Shown: positions 32,670 to 41,810, counted from the first letter of the stretch. The stretch is 64,000 nt of DNA from JBQTHD01 sp052390275 (GCA_052390275.1 JBQTHD010000027.1:1-64000); one strand, 5' to 3'. The notes: generated by a model from the sequence alone, not told the origin. Translations and numbers: made by a program.

Positions 32670-35600
32670 TGAGCCCGATCATCGCCCGCATCCGGCTGAT
32701 TCTGGCGGTGGCGTTACTCGGGGCCAGCGTTCCAATCCTGGAGGCCTTCACGCCGTTGCCGCTGGAGCGGGCCGAAGCGGTTCTATCGAGGTCCCAGCGA
32801 ATAGCGGCTGGCACCACGCACTCTTTGGCCGTTTTGCCCAATGGAACTGTCAGGGCCTGGGGCTCAAATGGTTCAGGACAGTTGGGTAATGGAACCACCA
32901 CCAGCGCCCCCACCTCCACGCCGGTGGCCGTCACCGGTATAGGTGGCGTTCGGGCTGTGGAAGCCGGGCTCAACCACTCCGTGGCCATTGTTGGCGATCG
33001 GACCCTTCGCACCTGGGGAGCCAATGGCTTGGGGCAGTTGGGCGACGGCAGCGGCACCCAGCGCAACACCCCCGTAGCCGTTGCCGGTGGCTTGACCAAC
33101 GTGAGCGCCGTTGCGGCGGGCACCAACCACACCCTGGCCGTGGCCGATGGATCGCTGCGGGCCTGGGGCAACAACATATTTCGCCAGTTGGGCAACGGCA
33201 CCACCACCAACCGCTTCACTCCAGCGGCGGTGGTCGGTGTCAGCGGCAGCTTCGTGGCCGTGGCCGGGGGCGATAGTCATTCCCTGGCCCTCACCAACGA
33301 CGGCAAGGTCTGGGCCTGGGGCCACAACAACTTCGGCCAGCTGGGCCGATCGACGGCCAACTTCGACGGTGACCCACCCGAACAGGTGGCCGGCCTTCCC
33401 CCCATCGCCGCCATCGCCGCCGGGCTGTTTCACTCCATGGCCCTCGGCACCGACGGGCGGGTGTGGACCTGGGGGCGCAACAACGCCGGTCAGCTTGGCT
33501 ACAACCCCCCGGGAGTCGGGTCCTCGGTGCCGAGAGCCGTGGCAAGCCTGAGCGCCATCAACGCCATCGGGGCAGGATCGTCGCACTCGCTGGCGGTGCC
33601 AAGCGACGGAAGCGTTCGGACCTGGGGGTCAAACTCAGACGGCCAACTGGGCAACAACACCTGCTGTGCCGCAAGTGTCGTGCCCGTCACCGCCGTTGGC
33701 CTCGACGGTGCGCTGGTGGTCGCCGGTGGGGGTTCGCACTCGGTGGCCATCAAAATCAACCGATCAGGTGCCGTTGGCTGGGGCGCCAATGCTTCGGGCC
33801 AGGTGGGCGATACCACCACCGCCAACCGCCCCGCCCCGGTGAATGTGGCCAACCTGGCCATTGCCAATATCCCCCTGCCCGGAGAGATCCTGGGCCCAGG
33901 CGGGCCAACGGGGATCACCGACCGCTGCAGCCTGACCCTTTATCCCATCGACTGTGCCAGCGGAAACTTCTGGCACAGCTTTACCGACCTGGCCATTGGC
34001 GGACGGGGCCCGGGTATCAATCTGGAGCGCACCTACAACTCCCTGGCCGCCGGCGCTGACAGCGGATTCGGCTTCGGTTGGGCCTCCACCTACACCATGG
34101 CCCTGTCCATCGACGCCCCCACCGCCACAGTCACCATCACCCAGGAAAACGGCAGTCAGGCCACCTTTTCATCCGACGGCGACGGCGGCTACTACGTGGC
34201 GCCGCGCACCTTGGCCTCGCTGGTGGCCAACGGCGACGGCACCTTCACCTTCACCCGTCGCCAGCGCGAGCGCTTCGACTTCAACGCCGGTGGCCAACTG
34301 GTGGCCATCACCGACCTCAACGGCTACGCCACCACCCTGACCCGTCCGAACCCGAGCACCATCGTGGTCACCGATTCGTCTGGCCGCACTCTCACCCTGG
34401 GCCTGACCGGCACCAGGATCACCTCGGCCACCGACAGCGCCAGCCCACCTCGAACCGTCACCTACTCCTACGACGGCGCCGGCAATCTCGTCGACGTCGT
34501 CGACGTCACCGGGGGCCACACCACCTTCACCTACGACAGCACCCACCGGCTGGTCACCATGCGAGAGCCGAAGTTCTTCGCCGACACCACCACCACTCCA
34601 GCGCCGGTGGTTACCAACGCCTACGACGCCCAGTCGCGCACCGTGAGTCAGTCCGACCCCCTTGGCCGGGTCACCACCTTCGACTACACCACCACACCGG
34701 GGGCCACCCGCATAACCGATCCCAAAGGCAATGCCCAGGTGCAGACCTACGCCAGTGGCGTGCTCACCTCCATCACCAAGGGAGCCGGCACGCCGTCGGC
34801 GGCTACCTGGATCTACGACCACGACCCGGCCACCCTCGGCATCAGCAAAGAAACCGACCCCAACGGCGGCGTCACCGTGCGCAGCTATGACCCCCGGGGC
34901 AACGTCACCTCCGAGACCGACCCGCTGGGGCGGATCAGCACCTTCACCTACGACGGGGCCAACAACCTCACCGCGAGCACCGACGCAAGTGGCGTGGTCA
35001 CCACCATGGCCTATGACGCCGGGTCCAACCTCACCTCGGTGTCGGCCCCACTGCGCAACAGCGATGGCGCCACCGTGGCCACTGCGACCACGACCTACAA
35101 CTACGCCGAAGCCTCCCCGGCACGCCCCGGCGACCTGACGTCGATGGTCGACGCCACCGGGGGGCGCTGGAGCTTCTCCTACGACGCGGCCGGCAACCGT
35201 GTGTCAACCACTGATCCCGTTGGGAACAAGACCACAGCCACCTTCGATGCCGTCGGACGCAAATCGAGCGAGGTTGGTCCCCGGGGCAACGAGCCGGGCG
35301 CCAACCCGGCGGAGTTCACCACCAACATTTCCTTGCGACCCGACAACCTTCCCACCGCAGTGGTCGATCCGCTGGGGGGTCGAACCGAGTGGACCTATGA
35401 CCTCAACGCCAATGTGGCCTCGACCACCGACCCCCTTGGCAAGATCACCAGCCGCACCCACAACCCAGCCGACGAGCTGACGGCGGTCACCCGGGCTGAC
35501 GGATCGGCCGTGGCCTATGAGTACTTCGGCGACGGCGCCCTGCGCTCCTATCGCGACGCGGCCGGCGCCACCACCGCCTATGGATATGACCCGTTGGGGC

Positions 35601-38569
35601 GGCGCAACACCGCCACCGACCCCCTCGGCCGGGTCACGACCACCATCCACGATGCCGTGGGCAACCTCATCCGCCGCATCGACCCCGGTGGTGACTGCGG
35701 GGCCAGCCCGGCGGTCGGCTGTCGCACCTACACATATGACCTGGCCAACCAGCTTCGCGGCATCGACTACTCCGATCCGGCCACACCCGACGTCACCGCA
35801 CTCACCTACGACCCGGTCGGGCGGCGCACGGCCATGACCGACGGCACCGGCACGTCGACTTGGACCTGGGACTCACTGGGTCGCCTCAGCGCCTCGACCA
35901 CCGGCGCCACCGTGGCCGGCGGCGGCCAATCGGTCGGCTACGGCTATGACCTGGCTGGGCGCCTCACCTCTTTGATCTATCCCGGTGGGGGCACGGTGGC
36001 CCGCCGCTATGACCCAGCCGGCAACCTCATCGAGGTCACCGACCAGGGTGGCCGGGTGCACGCCTTCGCCTATGACGCGGCCGACAACCTCACAGCCAAG
36101 ACCCTGGCCAACGCCACCGCCGAGGGCTGGACCTATGACCGCGCCGATCGCCTCAGCACTATCGGTGCCACCAAGGCGGCGGCCACCCTGGCCCGCTTCA
36201 CCTACGGGCGCGACGCCGCGCACCAGGTGGTATCGGTCACCTCAACCGGGGTCCCAGCCGATAACCACACCTACAACTACACGCCGCTGAACCAGCTCGG
36301 AGCGGTCGATGCCGGCTCCTACACCTATGACCCGGCCGACAACCTCACCACCGGCCTGGGCGCCATCGGCGCCTACGACGCCGCCAACCAGCTCTGCCAC
36401 ATGGGGCCGCTGCCTGGCCCCTGCTCCAGTCCGCCGGCGGGGGCGACCACCTTTGGCTATGACTCCCGGGGCAACCGCACCACCGTGACCCCACCCACCG
36501 GGGGCTCCCGCAGCTTCACCTACGACCAGGTCAACCGCCTGACCTCGGTCCCGGGGCCCTCAGTTGGATTCAGCGCCATAAGCGCCGGGGCCTTTCATTC
36601 CCTCGCCCTACGAGCTGACACCACGGTGGCAGCCTGGGGGCGCAACGCCAACGGCCAACTGGGTGACTCCACGGTCACGTCCCGCTCGGCGCCGGTGTCA
36701 GTCAGCGGCCTGTCGGGGGTCACGGCCCTAGCCGCGGGCACCAGCCATTCGTTGGCCGTCGTCGCCGGCGGGGCGGTCAAGGCCTGGGGCAACAACGCCA
36801 ACGCAAAACTGGGCGACAACACCACCACCCAGCGCCTCAGCCCGGTGGCGGTGAGCGGGTTGACCAACGTGACTGCGGTTGCCGCCGGGGCCAACCACTC
36901 ACTTGCCCTGCGCACAGACGGCACCGTTTGGGCCTGGGGCCGCAACACCAACGGCCAATTGGGCGACGGCACGGTGATCACCCGCAAGACACCGGTGGTG
37001 GTGGCGGGACTGAGCAACGTCAGCGCCATCGCCGCTGGAGACAACTACTCGCTCGCCCTTCGCACAGACGGCACCGTGGCCGCCTGGGGCCTGAACACCA
37101 ATGGCCAACTGGGCGACGCAACCGTCATTCAGCGCCTGAGCCCGGTCGATGTGGTGGGTCTGGCCACAGCGACGAAGATCTCCGCCGGGGCCGTCCACTC
37201 CCTGGCCGTTCTATCCGATGGAACCGTTCGGGCCTGGGGCTCCAACGGCTCGGGACGCCTGGGCGACGGCACCACCACCGGCCGCCTCACCCCGGTGGCC
37301 GTGGTCGGCTTGGCGGGCGTGAGCGCAATCGATGCCGGGGCCAGCCACTCCCTGGCCGTGCTCGCAGGCGGGGGGGTGCGGGCCTGGGGGGCCAACACCA
37401 ACGCCAAGCTGGGCGACGCCACCACCACCACCCGCAAGACCCCGGTGGCGGTGAGCGGACTGCCTGCCATGTCCGACGTGGCCGCTGGCACCAACCACAG
37501 CCTGGCCCGGGCCCCCGATGCCAGCGCCCGGGGCTGGGGGCTCAACACCGACGGCCAGGTGGGTGACGCCTCCACCACCACCCGGACCACGCCGGTGAGC
37601 GTTGCTGCCCCGCCGGCGCCAACCCCCACCACCTATGCCTACAACGGCGACGGCCTGCGCATGGCCAAGACCACCGGGACCAACACCACCGCCTTCACCT
37701 GGGACGCTTCGGCCAGCCTCCCCCTGCTGTTGAGCGAAGGCAGCGGAGCCTCAAGGGTCAGCTACGTCTACGGCCCCGGCGACCAGCCCCTCGTCCGCAT
37801 CGACTCCGCCGGCAACGCCCTCTACTACCACGGCGACCAACTGGGCAGCACCAGGGTGCTGACCGACTCCACCGGGGCCGTGGTCGCCACCTACACCTAC
37901 GACGCCTACGGCAAGCGCTCCGCCTCGACGGGAGCTATCGACCAGCCCCTTGGCTACACCGGCCAATACACCGACGCCGAGTCCGGCCTGATCTACCTGC
38001 GGGCCCGCTACTACGACCCGGCCACCGCCAACTTCTTGACCCGGGATCCCCTCGAGACCATCACCGGCGAGGTCTATGGCTACTCCAACGCCAACCCCGT
38101 CAACTCGAGCGACCCCTCCGGGCTGACCCCCCTCTTCGGCGGCGGCTGCGACAGCATTCTGAGTCCCATCCTGATGCTGTCCTGCAACCCCCCCGCAATT
38201 GGACCTCCCGTCCTGCGCACCCCGCCCGCCGAGCCCGGACCCGAAATCCTGGGCAACCCCATCCCAGGAATCGGCGGTCGCCGGGCCATCAACAGAGCAC
38301 CGCCCCGTGACCGCACGATCGAGTGCGACGGGGAGGACACTGGTCCTCGTCATCCTAACGGAGAGGGTCCCTCTGAACGTCCGACCGTCGGCGAAGTTCT
38401 CAAACGTAAGCGAGCCTCGATCACCCGTCAGCCTCTGCCGGCTGGGGCCCCGACATGGGAAGACATTAGAGAAATGCCCATCGCTGAGGTCGATCGTCGA
38501 GCCCAAAGGAATGAGCCTGGATTCAAGACGATCAAGAAACTCCTCAGTCGAGCTGACTACGACCGGTGA
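32669..38569 (+). CDS. Giant RCC1/RHS-repeat polymorphic toxin
   Basis: 1966 residues. A signal peptide or membrane helix (IRLILAVALLGASVPIL) precedes RCC1-like propeller 1 with seven blades (about 49-390; HSLAV...RAWGSNGSGQLG units). A DUF6531-like entry follows (CASGNFWHSFTDLAIGG, about 430), then about 850 residues of YD/RHS repeats. RCC1-like propeller 2, again seven blades (about 1300-1645), comes next. The RHS core motif is YTYDAYGKRSASTG with GLIYLRARYYDP (about 1740-1800), and the shell closes at DPSGLTP (about 1818). The last 150 residues are a distinct C-terminal module ending RRAQRNEPGFKTIKKLL, as expected for a variable toxin tip. Toxin chemistry is not recognisable. The stop overlaps the next gene's GTG. 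Confidence 0.85.
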   Translation: MSPIIARIRLILAVALLGASVPILEAFTPLPLERAEAVLSRSQRIAAGTTHSLAVLPNGTVRAWGSNGSGQLGNGTTTSAPTSTPVAVTGIGGVRAVEAGLNHSVAIVGDRTLRTWGANGLGQLGDGSGTQRNTPVAVAGGLTNVSAVAAGTNHTLAVADGSLRAWGNNIFRQLGNGTTTNRFTPAAVVGVSGSFVAVAGGDSHSLALTNDGKVWAWGHNNFGQLGRSTANFDGDPPEQVAGLPPIAAIAAGLFHSMALGTDGRVWTWGRNNAGQLGYNPPGVGSSVPRAVASLSAINAIGAGSSHSLAVPSDGSVRTWGSNSDGQLGNNTCCAASVVPVTAVGLDGALVVAGGGSHSVAIKINRSGAVGWGANASGQVGDTTTANRPAPVNVANLAIANIPLPGEILGPGGPTGITDRCSLTLYPIDCASGNFWHSFTDLAIGGRGPGINLERTYNSLAAGADSGFGFGWASTYTMALSIDAPTATVTITQENGSQATFSSDGDGGYYVAPRTLASLVANGDGTFTFTRRQRERFDFNAGGQLVAITDLNGYATTLTRPNPSTIVVTDSSGRTLTLGLTGTRITSATDSASPPRTVTYSYDGAGNLVDVVDVTGGHTTFTYDSTHRLVTMREPKFFADTTTTPAPVVTNAYDAQSRTVSQSDPLGRVTTFDYTTTPGATRITDPKGNAQVQTYASGVLTSITKGAGTPSAATWIYDHDPATLGISKETDPNGGVTVRSYDPRGNVTSETDPLGRISTFTYDGANNLTASTDASGVVTTMAYDAGSNLTSVSAPLRNSDGATVATATTTYNYAEASPARPGDLTSMVDATGGRWSFSYDAAGNRVSTTDPVGNKTTATFDAVGRKSSEVGPRGNEPGANPAEFTTNISLRPDNLPTAVVDPLGGRTEWTYDLNANVASTTDPLGKITSRTHNPADELTAVTRADGSAVAYEYFGDGALRSYRDAAGATTAYGYDPLGRRNTATDPLGRVTTTIHDAVGNLIRRIDPGGDCGASPAVGCRTYTYDLANQLRGIDYSDPATPDVTALTYDPVGRRTAMTDGTGTSTWTWDSLGRLSASTTGATVAGGGQSVGYGYDLAGRLTSLIYPGGGTVARRYDPAGNLIEVTDQGGRVHAFAYDAADNLTAKTLANATAEGWTYDRADRLSTIGATKAAATLARFTYGRDAAHQVVSVTSTGVPADNHTYNYTPLNQLGAVDAGSYTYDPADNLTTGLGAIGAYDAANQLCHMGPLPGPCSSPPAGATTFGYDSRGNRTTVTPPTGGSRSFTYDQVNRLTSVPGPSVGFSAISAGAFHSLALRADTTVAAWGRNANGQLGDSTVTSRSAPVSVSGLSGVTALAAGTSHSLAVVAGGAVKAWGNNANAKLGDNTTTQRLSPVAVSGLTNVTAVAAGANHSLALRTDGTVWAWGRNTNGQLGDGTVITRKTPVVVAGLSNVSAIAAGDNYSLALRTDGTVAAWGLNTNGQLGDATVIQRLSPVDVVGLATATKISAGAVHSLAVLSDGTVRAWGSNGSGRLGDGTTTGRLTPVAVVGLAGVSAIDAGASHSLAVLAGGGVRAWGANTNAKLGDATTTTRKTPVAVSGLPAMSDVAAGTNHSLARAPDASARGWGLNTDGQVGDASTTTRTTPVSVAAPPAPTPTTYAYNGDGLRMAKTTGTNTTAFTWDASASLPLLLSEGSGASRVSYVYGPGDQPLVRIDSAGNALYYHGDQLGSTRVLTDSTGAVVATYTYDAYGKRSASTGAIDQPLGYTGQYTDAESGLIYLRARYYDPATANFLTRDPLETITGEVYGYSNANPVNSSDPSGLTPLFGGGCDSILSPILMLSCNPPAIGPPVLRTPPAEPGPEILGNPIPGIGGRRAINRAPPRDRTIECDGEDTGPRHPNGEGPSERPTVGEVLKRKRASITRQPLPAGAPTWEDIREMPIAEVDRRAQRNEPGFKTIKKLLSRADYDR

Positions 38570-38829
38570 GAGATCTGCCGCAGCATCAGGAGAACGCTCC
38601 AGTTCCGGGCCTGCTCGACTTCTTGCGGCGTCTCACTGCGGGACGTTTTCGCTTTACGTTGACAAGTGTGCGTCCTGACGCCGTCATGGTGTGCGTTAAT
38701 GTGCCGGGAGAGCATTGGGAAATAGAGTTCATGCGGGATGGGGAAGTAGAGATCGAAATATTTAGGAGCGATGGTGAGATCCTGGGAGCCCCTGACTTGG
38801 CGACGCTCTTCGCCGATCATGGCAACTGA
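38566..38829 (+). CDS. Probable immunity protein for the RHS toxin
   Basis: 87 residues starting at GTG 38566, overlapping the toxin stop (GTGA). Acidic, with a beta-rich core (RFRFTLTSVRPDAVMVCV; WEIEFMRDGEVEIEIFRSDG). No signal peptide, as expected for a cytoplasmic inhibitor. Its small size, acidity and tight coupling right after a polymorphic toxin tip are the basis of the call. The family is not identified from sequence alone. Confidence 0.6.
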   Translation: MRDLPQHQENAPVPGLLDFLRRLTAGRFRFTLTSVRPDAVMVCVNVPGEHWEIEFMRDGEVEIEIFRSDGEILGAPDLATLFADHGN

Positions 38830-38838
38830 GGCTCCCGA

Positions 38839-39339
38839 ATGACCGACCGGCTATCGCTATCCAAAATGACCGCAACCTCGTGGTCGGTTATCCTGGGTAT
38901 CTTTTCCTTGGAGGTACCTCCGGAAATTTTTACTCATATCGTGGGTCTGGAACCAGATTTTTGCGCCAATGCCGGGTCTATGTCGGGGAGGAGCACATTG
39001 CCTCGGCGATTTAACCAATGGGAGCTTCGGTCTCATCGGCTGCCTACGCACGATATAACTGAGCATCTTGACGATTTGCTCGGGCGCTCTGAGGCGAGAG
39101 CTGGTGAACTTGCCGAGGCTGGGCATGTTGGGGGGGGCCTTGAACTATCTATCGTTGGGCGCTACTCAGATATGAACAGCTCCATCGGTATCAACTTATC
39201 TTCCGACCATATCAAGCTAATCGGTATTTTGGGTGCCTCCGTTGATATCGAATGTTATTACCTTCCTGGTATGATGAGCGATCTTATAGAGCCCTTAGGA
39301 AACGATGATAATACGCAATCGCAGGGCAATGAATTATAG
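38839..39339 (+). CDS. DUF4279-like protein, likely additional immunity gene
   Basis: 166 residues from ATG 38839, ten bases after the first immunity gene. It has the DUF4279 outline: a WELRSHRLPTHDITEHLDDL segment, then LELSIVGRYSDMNSSIGINL, LSSDHIKLIGILGASVDIEC and a final Tyr. DUF4279 proteins are frequent beside contact-dependent and polymorphic toxins and are regarded as immunity-like. Base composition is clearly lower in GC than the surrounding genes, which fits recent transfer. Confidence 0.6.
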   Translation: MTDRLSLSKMTATSWSVILGIFSLEVPPEIFTHIVGLEPDFCANAGSMSGRSTLPRRFNQWELRSHRLPTHDITEHLDDLLGRSEARAGELAEAGHVGGGLELSIVGRYSDMNSSIGINLSSDHIKLIGILGASVDIECYYLPGMMSDLIEPLGNDDNTQSQGNEL

Positions 39340-39609
39340 ATTTTATGGTCGTGTTTGCGAATTGTTGCCCGGTTTGACGCCTCGGAGAGGTCGAGCAATT
39401 CCAGATTCTTGGCAATCTGGGCGTCTCCTGACGTTGCCTGTCGTTACATGGGATTTCGTTGCGGCACGCGGGCGCTACCAAGTGACCATTGTGGAGGGGA
39501 CCCTCAAGCTGATCGAGAACGTGGGCGACCGGGAGGGAACTAATCGAAAATCGAGTCTCCAGTGGGAACTTGGAGAATGGGCTCATGCGAGACAGAGAAT
39601 CGCTTACGT
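39340..39609. other. Island tail without a clear gene
   Basis: AT-richer DNA after the DUF4279 gene. A frame from about 39305 runs 129 codons (WDFVAARGRYQVTIVEG...) with no ribosome site, overlaps the previous gene and ends inside the mltG remnant. It may be a decayed immunity or toxin-tip fragment. I see no intact gene. Confidence 0.4.
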
Positions 39610-39782
39610 CAGGCACCGGCCGGGGCTCATCACCAATCCAGGGCGCCTTGCCCAGCATCGCCGGTGGTGCTCCGGATCTTCTACGTTTGGCTGATGCCGA
39701 CGGCAGCGGTGGCTCTGCCGACAACGAGACCGACTTCGAGCGGCTCAAGGCTGCATCGGCCCGCCAGGAGTCTCCTCTGATG
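39610..39782 (+). pseudogene. Broken duplicate of the mltG 3' end
   Basis: Three frames together recreate the mltG C terminus: PGLITNPG (for PGPIANPG), then PVVLRIFYV (for PVVPWIFYV), then LADADGSGG and ETDFERLKAASARQ (for LADADGSHA and GAEFERLKAASARK). It ends in ctctgatgg exactly as mltG does. At least three frameshifts separate these blocks, so it is dead. Corresponds to 32393-32576 of intact mltG. Confidence 0.8.
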
Positions 39783-39794
39783 GCGGGTAAGTAG
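39780..39794 (+). CDS. Bridge mini-ORF, 4 aa, mltG remnant to aroE
   Basis: ATG 39780 shares its A with the remnant's old mltG stop (TGATG). It reads MAGK, and TAG 39792-39794 shares its G with the aroE GTG (TAGTG). It probably preserves the ancestral mltG-aroE junction. Confidence 0.3.
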   Translation: MAGK

Positions 39795-40684
39795 TGGGCG
39801 ATCGGCGCCGCCTGGCAGCCGTTATCGGCCAGCCGGTCGCCCATTCCCGATCCCCGGCCATCCACAACGCCGCTTTTGCAGCTACCGGGCTGAACTGGAC
39901 CTACGTTGCGCTAGAGGTGGCCCCCAACCGGGTACCCCAGGCCATCAGGGGCATGGCCGCACTGGGTGGCTTCGATGGCATGTCCATTACCCACCCCCAC
40001 AAGCAGGGCGCCGCCCGGGAGGTGGACCGCGCCTCGCCCGATGCCGTGTCGCTGGGGGTGATCAACACTGTGGTGCGTGAAGCCGACGGGCGCCTACGGG
40101 GGGAGAACACCGACGGAACCGGGTTGGTGGCGTCGCTCCTGGCCGACGACTTCGATCCCGGTGGGCGCCGATGCGTGATCCTGGGGGCGGGGGGATCGGC
40201 TCGGGCCATCGCCCGGGCGTTGTCGCGTGCCCGGGCAGCCGATGTGGCGGTGGTCAACCGGACCCGCGCCAATGCCATCGCGACCTGCGCCTTTGCTGGG
40301 CCGGTCGGACGGGTGGGCCAGGCTGAAGATGTGGAAAGGGCCGATCTGGTCATCAATGCCACTCCCATCGGCATGACCGGCGGCCCCGAGGGACTGCCGG
40401 TGGAGGCTGAACACCTCCATAGTGGGCAGATGGTGGTGGACCTGATCTACGAACCCGAGCAAACGGCGTTGTTGGTGGCAGCGGCCGGGGCGGGGGCCCG
40501 GACGGCCAATGGCCTGGGCATGCTGGTTCACCAGGCCGCTGCTCAGTTCTTGTTGTGGACCGGTGTGCCTGCGCCCCTGTCGGTTATGTGGGGCGCCGCC
40601 CAAGTAACCGAGCCCGCTGCGCCAATGTCTAGCGATTCGGTGCCGGCAGATCCGGTGTTACCCCTCGCTGACGGGCCCCGATGA
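39794..40684 (+). CDS. aroE: Shikimate dehydrogenase
   Basis: 296 residues. Substrate-binding VIGQPVAHSRSPAIHNAAF and SITHPHK with the catalytic Lys (THPHK where TxPHK is usual), NTDGTGLVASL with the catalytic Asp, then the NADP loop ILGAGGSARAI and NRTRANA. Reduces 3-dehydroshikimate to shikimate. GTG 39794 overlaps a TAG. The last 25 residues are a Pro/Ala tail. The stop overlaps the prepilin peptidase ATG. Confidence 0.93.
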   Translation: MGDRRRLAAVIGQPVAHSRSPAIHNAAFAATGLNWTYVALEVAPNRVPQAIRGMAALGGFDGMSITHPHKQGAAREVDRASPDAVSLGVINTVVREADGRLRGENTDGTGLVASLLADDFDPGGRRCVILGAGGSARAIARALSRARAADVAVVNRTRANAIATCAFAGPVGRVGQAEDVERADLVINATPIGMTGGPEGLPVEAEHLHSGQMVVDLIYEPEQTALLVAAAGAGARTANGLGMLVHQAAAQFLLWTGVPAPLSVMWGAAQVTEPAAPMSSDSVPADPVLPLADGPR

Positions 40685-41781
40685 GCGTTTCCGTCGCCTT
40701 CGTTCTTGCCTGCGCCGTGGTGGGTCTGGCCGCCGGCGGGCTGGTCAACCTTCTTGTCGATCGGATCCCCGCCCGCCGCCGGTTGTGGCCCATCGGGGGC
40801 GCAGCGGTCTTTTTACCCCCGAACGAGGGGCGGTGGCCCTTCCCCGAGCCTGACGATCCGGAGCCTGCCGCATCTGGGCCCGGCGAATCTGGGCCGGGCC
40901 ACCCTGAGGCGGCGGATCCTGGGCCGGCCAACCCCAGGCCCGGAGGTCCCGATCCCGGGGATCCTGAATCCGGGGATCCTGAATCCGGCGACCTTGAATC
41001 CGGCGACCTTGAATCCGGCGACGCTGAAGTCGGCGACCCTGGAGCCAGCGATTATGAAGCCGGCGATCCAGCGTCCCTTGGGCTCTCCTCAGGTCCGGTT
41101 GCGGCCAGAGGGGTGAATCCGACCATCGATGGGGTGAGCCCGACCGGAAACGCCAATCCGTCCGAGAATGCGGATTCCCCCATACTCGAGGATCCCTCGC
41201 GGCCCACGACCACGGACAGGACGCCGTCAAGCCGGGCAATGGTTCACGTGGCCACAGCGTTGATCTTCGCCGCCACCGCCCTGCATTTTGGGGCCAACTG
41301 GATACTGCCTGCCTACCTGGTGTTCTTCACGTCACTGTTGGCCATCAGCCTCATAGACCTGGAGCACCACATAATCCCCAACCGGATCGTCTACCCGACG
41401 ATTTTCCTCGCCGTCCCCCTGGTGGTGGCCGCTGCCGCACTGGACGGGAACTGGGGACACCTGAAGTCGGCGCTGCTGGGCGCGGGAATCGCATGGGGGT
41501 CCATGCTGGTCATTCATCTGATATCGCCGGGGGGAATGGGTTTTGGCGACGTCCGCCTGTCGTTTATTCTCGGGTTGTTTCTGGGTTGGAACGGCCTGGC
41601 CGAAGTATTGATCGGCCTTTTCCTGGGCTTCTTGCTGGGAGCGGTGATCGGAATGGCCCTTATTGGGCTCAAGCTCAAGACCCGCAAGGATCACATCCCC
41701 TTCGGCCCCTTTCTGGCGGCCGGCGCCGCCCTGGCGGTGTTCTTCGGCAACCCCATCGCCCGGGCCTGGCTGGGCGGCTGA
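40681..41781 (+). CDS. Prepilin peptidase (A24 family) with acidic repeat insert
   Basis: 366 residues. The first helix (FVLACAVVGLAAGGLVNLLVDRIP) matches the start of the A24 N-domain. The usual four-Cys zinc region is absent, and an acidic, Pro-rich insert with DPESG/DLESG repeats (about 55-175) follows. The catalytic half is intact: SLIDLEHHIIPNRIVYP with the first Asp and GGMGFGDVRLSFILGLFLGW with the second, within about six helices. Cleaves type IV pilin-like leaders. No pilin genes are near. Its place between aroE and aroC is common in actinobacteria. Confidence 0.85.
   Translation: MSVSVAFVLACAVVGLAAGGLVNLLVDRIPARRRLWPIGGAAVFLPPNEGRWPFPEPDDPEPAASGPGESGPGHPEAADPGPANPRPGGPDPGDPESGDPESGDLESGDLESGDAEVGDPGASDYEAGDPASLGLSSGPVAARGVNPTIDGVSPTGNANPSENADSPILEDPSRPTTTDRTPSSRAMVHVATALIFAATALHFGANWILPAYLVFFTSLLAISLIDLEHHIIPNRIVYPTIFLAVPLVVAAAALDGNWGHLKSALLGAGIAWGSMLVIHLISPGGMGFGDVRLSFILGLFLGWNGLAEVLIGLFLGFLLGAVIGMALIGLKLKTRKDHIPFGPFLAAGAALAVFFGNPIARAWLGG
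40951..41070. repeat. 15-bp minisatellite inside prepilin peptidase gene
   Basis: Eight units based on gaatccggcgacctt, three nearly identical in the middle (40981-41025) and more diverged at the edges. Encodes DPESG/DLESG. Confidence 0.95.
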
Positions 41782-41804
41782 GAGCGTCAGGACACCCCCC
41801 CACC

Positions 41805-41810
41805 TAGGCT
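41805..41810 (+). promoter_or_regulatory. -10 box (TAGGCT) before aroC, leaderless type
   Basis: TAGGCT in the 35-bp gap ends six bases before GTG 41817. Likely an internal promoter of the aro operon. Confidence 0.4.

Noticed and set aside
39305..39694. 129-codon gene between the DUF4279 gene and aroE
   Set aside because: No ribosome site, overlaps the preceding gene, and its C-terminal third is a frameshifted piece of mltG.
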